DNA of 64,000 bases from Isoetes taiwanensis. Taxonomy: Eukaryota > Streptophyta > Lycopodiopsida > Isoetales > Isoetaceae. Below, piece by piece: positions 59,458-64,000 of the stretch. Both the position numbers and the translations under genes were made by a program. Position 1 is the first letter of the stretch; each line of letters begins with the position of its first letter. The stretch is from assembly GCA_021234155.1 (NCBI GenBank), contig JAJEKV010000005.1, positions 16,202,774 through 16,266,773 on the forward strand, read 5' to 3'. The notes beneath the pieces are model-generated. The model did no database searches. It had not been told where the DNA came from and saw nothing but the letters and a program-made list of their open reading frames with translations.

Positions 59458-62329
59458 TATAATAAATGAACTAGAGATAAGAATTTACATGCAAATAACA
59501 AGATCCTCCTTAGTACTTCTTGAGTCTCTGATTAAAATCATAGACATCCGGTTTTGGCATCTTATTTGTTGCGCTTGGGTTGAAACGGCATAAAGCGCAC
59601 ATACGTTGTTATTTCCCTGCGTTTTATAAAAGCTCACAAAGCGTGCATACATGAACCACCTCTTCTAGCATTAATTTTCGATGTCGAGGAAGGCGAATGT
59701 GTATATCATTTGCAAAAATTAAGCTGTTGTTGGTTGCCTCTCAATCATTTGTCGTCTTAGTTAGATCTTAGTTCGAGAAGATGCCACTTGCAATTCTCTA
59801 TCTGAAAAAAGCAACTTCGGGCACCATACCTCTAATAGTGTCACCAAGATGAATGTGCAATTAAAATTCCTAACGCAAAGTCAGCTTCCGGTGAAGCAAG
59901 GCGTAGCTCCTCCATTACTTTAGGTTGGTGCTTTAGCCAACTTCGAACTTTAAATGCGGACTTCCTCTAATTACGAACCTATGAAGCATGCAAGGAATGA
60001 AAGATAAGAAACAAGTAGCATGATTTCATCCATACATTATTTAGCGCAAGAAGGCATCAAAAGGAATATTGACGGTACTGCTTTCCATATGATGCCAGAT
60101 GGCTTGGTCTTTATTGTCCATAATATCCCTTATCAATTGTTTTAGCGATTGCGATAGCGATATATGGCGAAATACAAAAGAATTCTTATTCAATAATAAG
60201 GATATTCTTTGGTCACTTCAAAGATTTTACGAGTTAGTACTAGTAAATAGCTAAAAATTTTTGTTTCTTTGCGTTGCCTTCTATTTTTGTTTGTTTTCCA
60301 TGTGACATATGGATTTAGTAAGCTTCATAATGAGCAGTGACATGGAACAGCGGGGAATGGCTTAGGATACATGTAACTTAATATTTTAATCCATTCCATT
60401 CATCTCACCTCCCCTCACAAATCCCGAGTTGAAGGTGAAGGCATGGGAATGTGCAACTTAGGCCTATGGGTCCACTATAGACATTAATAGAATCCCCTAT
60501 TGCATTTGTCACGTTGGCTCGATTCTCGGACTCTTGAAAGATTATTTGAAATACCATGAAGTGCGCGGCAATCATAATTATGTGATATGTTACTTCATGC
60601 TTTGACATGATGCAAATTGAATTTAGAAGCCATGACATACTTTTAGGCAGCAGGAGAAAGATGAGGGCCAAATCAAGAGAAACAATGCTTTAATAGGGAG
60701 CAGGTTAGGAGAACTATCAAGAAGATTCTTTACAATTATAAGCAGAGCTTATTATTTCAAATCTAGTTCTCATAAAGTTAAGCGGCGGTTTCTCATGATA
60801 TACTTATTATTATTCAAAGCGCTACTTCCTAAGTAGTTAATCTGTGAAGCTAAAGAGGTTTAAATCAGGCATGTGTATGCAGGTAAGCATCTTACTTGTG
60901 AATGACAGACAAGTAGCTTCCAGTCTGGCAATTATATTTTCATACCCTTGCTGCCAAGCATTTTGCTCGAACTATTTGTTTCTATGTCAGAACTCCTTCC
61001 CGAGAAGCTTCAAACTCTAAAGTGGGCTTTTACAGCAATATTGTTAACCTATTCTTTTTGCAGCCCATAAAGTTGTTGCCTCGGCGAAGATGCTCATGGC
61101 TTCGGAAGGAATGCCAGCGGTGATTAGATGACCCGGTTCTGAAGCGTGATTGAACTTTACGCATGCCCGCCATTGCCACTGTCCAGCTGTTGTGGAGCCC
61201 GATTACGCGCGATACCCAATCACGCCATAGACGCACCAGCGGCGAGACTCTGCAGAGCATTCTTGGCGTGACCGGTTTAGCGGGTCATTAGCATATGCTG
61301 GGTATATAAGGCATATACACGGATATGCTCACATATACATAAAAGGGTTTGCCCCCTAGGGGCAGAAAATGAATGTGAGGCTATATATTTGACGCGTGAA
61401 AGGCGATATGTCTTACTGAGTTATCAAAAGTGACATCAAAAGCGGCGAGATAAGCTATCGGGCTTATCACGTTAAAATTTGTCATTTTGTTTTTCTCTTT
61501 AGTCGACATTTGCCATTTTTCACTTGTTAGGTTTGGTTTTGAAGCGGCGAGGAAGCATTAATGGCCGGTCGAAGCGTCGAAACATGATGTAAAAGGCGAT
61601 GGCGTGGCGGCGAGCAACAAGCGGCGTTACTACGAGGCCATGGCATGGATTTAGAAGCATCCATCGCCGGTCTTGGCTTTTGAAGATGAGTTGTGAACCG
61701 GTGGTTGATATTTCTGAAATCGCGTTGCTCTAGCTACCAGAAATAGCCGAAAATGTCATGTCGCTGCATCCTTATGATCAATAGTTGAGATTTCAAAAAT
61801 GCTCTTGTTCTACCTAGAGATGGGGCCGAAATATCATACCATGCCGAGCAATCGACTTCCTTCTCAAATTCCCGGTGAAAAGAAGGTAAAGACTTTTACT
61901 CTTTGTTTCATTTTAGTGTTTTTAGGGCCGAAAGTGATTGTGTTCTTTGTGATTACAGTTTGTCATAAGCGGTGAAACAAATGTAACAAAAGGAAAAGCG
62001 TCGTGATAATTGATTTGATTGTTTTATTTTTGATGATACATATGATTTGAATCCTCTTTTCTTTTTTGTTTTAGTTTGTTCGCGAGGGATTCGAAAAAGT
62101 GAGGTTAACCTTACGTTTTGTCGCAAGAGGTGCGATGTCGGATGTTGTTGACTGGCGAGGTTATCGTCACAAAAAAGCGCGAATTGCACTTTGTCCTACT
62201 AATTTTTGAAGGTAGGATTTTGTCACACTCTTTTCGAGGAATAAGGATTTTTTAGTATGCATATTTTATTTGTATAACTTTATCTTAAATATAAATATAT
62301 AGATATTCACCTTCTAATTAGGGCTCTTT
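59458..62329. other. Non-coding stretch
   Basis: About 2.9 kb, no recognised gene. Open frames at 60405-60671 (-) and 61030-61260 (-) have no domain signature. Around 61.5-61.7 kb the DNA becomes CG-rich with repeated ggcg words. Probably intergenic, with decayed repeats. Confidence 0.35.
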
Positions 62330-62700
62330 GAGGTGAGAGTCTGTCGATCGCGCGTCAGCGAGGCCATTGAGGATGAAAGTCAGCCCTCGAGGGCACAGTA
62401 GAACGTCTGAACATATCCGTTTCGGTATGCTCGGTTGGTTGATGCCCATCGGGCCTTGCATGAGCGCTCGCGAGAGCCTTACGCGACCTCGTGACTTGTT
62501 GGGATCGAGGTAATGGATGATTATGCCCCAGTAGACATTAACCTCAGAGCTGTACTTGTGATTATGTATATAGCGGCGTGCGGTATAAATCCTTATTACT
62601 ACTAAGGTTTTCCCATCCCGAGTGAGGGAGTTTTAATCACGGTGTATGCCTTTTCTTTGCTCTCTCTTTACTTGGGTCCCATAGGCCGGTTGGTCTCAGG
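62330..62700 (+). mobile_element. Possible LTR remnant (copia-like R/U5)
   Basis: The order is TATATA-like and tataaatcc at about 62560-62595, then ggttttcccatcccgagtgag, then gttttaatcacggtgt and a pyrimidine-rich ctttgctctctcttt. This resembles the end of many copia-type LTRs. No paired second LTR, primer-binding site or target duplication was confirmed. A (tattc)4 microsatellite follows at 62716-62735. Confidence 0.35.
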
Positions 62701-62735
62701 TGGGCGATAAAATCATATTCTATTCTATTCTATTC

Positions 62736-63689
62736 TAAATATTAGCCAAAGTTAGATTGCCTTTTCTTTTCAAACATCTGATGATGCTACAAAGCACCAT
62801 CTTGTATGAAATGTTTATGAAAGTTTACGCCAATAAAAAACATGGCATTTTTTTACATGTATAAGATTTTATTCCTTTGGATTTTTTTAAATTGCAAGAT
62901 ATGGGCTCTGCGATAAGGGTATCAACAACTTGATGCATTGAAATCAAGTTCTTTATTCTTCAGGTACGAAGATGGTTCTCATGCTACGGCATGCATAAAT
63001 AGATGAAACAGATTCCTTAGCCATACATTTAGCAGTTTATTTATTGTTTTGTTGGTGCATTGTGTTGTTTCTTTTGAAGGCGCTTAAATGTCTCAAACAA
63101 AGCTCGAATGAATAGAAGCGAGGGAATAGTGTGAGGGAGAGTTCATATTAAACGAGTCTTTGCGCCGCGGAGGGTTGCCCTCCAGGTGACGCGAAAATCT
63201 ATGGAGGAATCATGAATCTATGTTTTTGTTTCTAGCATTTCTTCAAGCCAATGTGAAAGTTTGTTTAGAACTTGTGATGTCAAACATATGGCAAAAAATC
63301 TTAATCACGTTGCTTTGCCTAGGGTAACAATTTGCTTCTTATATTCTACTAGAAAAAGAAAAGTGCGGCGTTGCTGAAATTTCATTAGTTAATTCAAAAC
63401 TTAATGAAGTTGTGGTCATTAGAAAGAATGGGCTTTCCTTATAAATTAAAGTTTGAAATTGTTCCTTTAAAATGTTTATTTATTATGCTTGAAGCTTAAA
63501 TACAACTTTCAAAGTTTAAAATATTAAGATCGATCAGGTTTGTTGCACTAAATATATTAATTTTGATATTAGATTGTATTATCATGGCCTAACACGTTTT
63601 TGGGTTCAGTAAAGGCCATTTTGCATACTGCATAGATAGTATCTAAGCGGCCCGGTGTTTTTATGAGCCAAACTCTCTATGCCAAGCAA
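62736..63689. other. AT-rich non-coding stretch
   Basis: No reading frame longer than about 60 codons and no recognised repeat family. Confidence 0.4.
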
Positions 63690-63815
63690 GTAAAATGAAA
63701 ATACTACAACAGTTTTTGCTCATATATCAAGCATTTATACAAAATCATGTTAAACTCCCCACAGTGTGCAAAGCTGTAAAATGAAAATACTACAACATGA
63801 TTTTGCTCATATATC
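63690..63815 (+). repeat. ~86-bp period direct repeat
   Basis: gtaaaatgaaaatactacaa followed by ttttgctcatatat occurs at 63690-63728 and 63776-63815. The stretches between the conserved cores are less alike. Confidence 0.88.
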
Positions 63816-64000
63816 TTAAACATGCATATAGTTTAATAGTGCATTAATAAAAACATTATAAGGTTAATCTTTTGTTCAAGATTATGCATGGAGGGAACTG
63901 CCATGTTATAAGGCATGATATGATTTCATACGCTTATTCTTTATAAAATTTCTCAAAATATGCTCTCTTACTACTACACACTTTATAATGGTTTCTCCTC

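Noticed and set aside
62400..62500. CG-rich palindromic words as a regulatory site
   Set aside because: Short words only (such as gcgctcgcgag). More easily explained as part of an LTR-like relic.

Overview
The window is nuclear DNA of a land plant. It holds part of a many-exon NOT1 (CCR4-NOT scaffold) gene with short GT-AG introns, two intronless plant-type PLS pentatricopeptide repeat (PPR) genes, and a long, mostly non-coding interval filled with decayed LINE, hAT-like and DUF7869-like elements. The PPR repertoire, the LINE family and the style of repeat decay suggest a seedless plant, most likely a fern, but that is inference.

Layout. (1) 93-9779 (+): 39 exons covering roughly the C-terminal 70% of NOT1. 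They run from the end of the TTP-binding-like HEAT/MIF4G region through the CAF1-binding MIF4G domain, DUF3819 and the connector to the Not1 C-terminal domain. The 5' part lies left of the window. Three single-base homopolymer-type shifts and three GC-AG introns are visible. (2) 9.8-49.9 kb: accessory DNA. It contains a LINE reverse-transcriptase remnant on + (about 14.2-15.5 kb), a hAT-like transposase remnant on + (about 17.4-19.8 kb), a polypyrimidine tract (27.0-27.9 kb), coding-like exon patches on - (26.0-26.6 and 31.9-33.8 kb), a DUF7869-like relic on + (41.4-43.1 kb), a diverged tandem repeat of about 600 bp (43.1-44.8 kb), and a second, longer LINE copy of the same family on - (47.5-45.1 kb). 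(3) 49.9-54.6 kb: two neighbouring PPR genes on -, probably tandem paralogues, acting in organelle RNA metabolism. (4) 56.7-59.5 kb (-): an unidentified multi-exon gene, possibly intact, ending in a degenerate CCHC zinc knuckle. (5) 59.5-64 kb: non-coding DNA with an LTR-like relic near 62.3-62.7 kb.

Local tandem duplications of about 30-165 bp recur throughout. One, an exact 75-bp copy, has duplicated a NOT1 splice acceptor. I see no operon, CRISPR array, rRNA, convincing tRNA or recognisable new defence-like system. The most novel leads are the unidentified minus-strand gene at 56.7-59.5 kb and the splice anomalies in NOT1.
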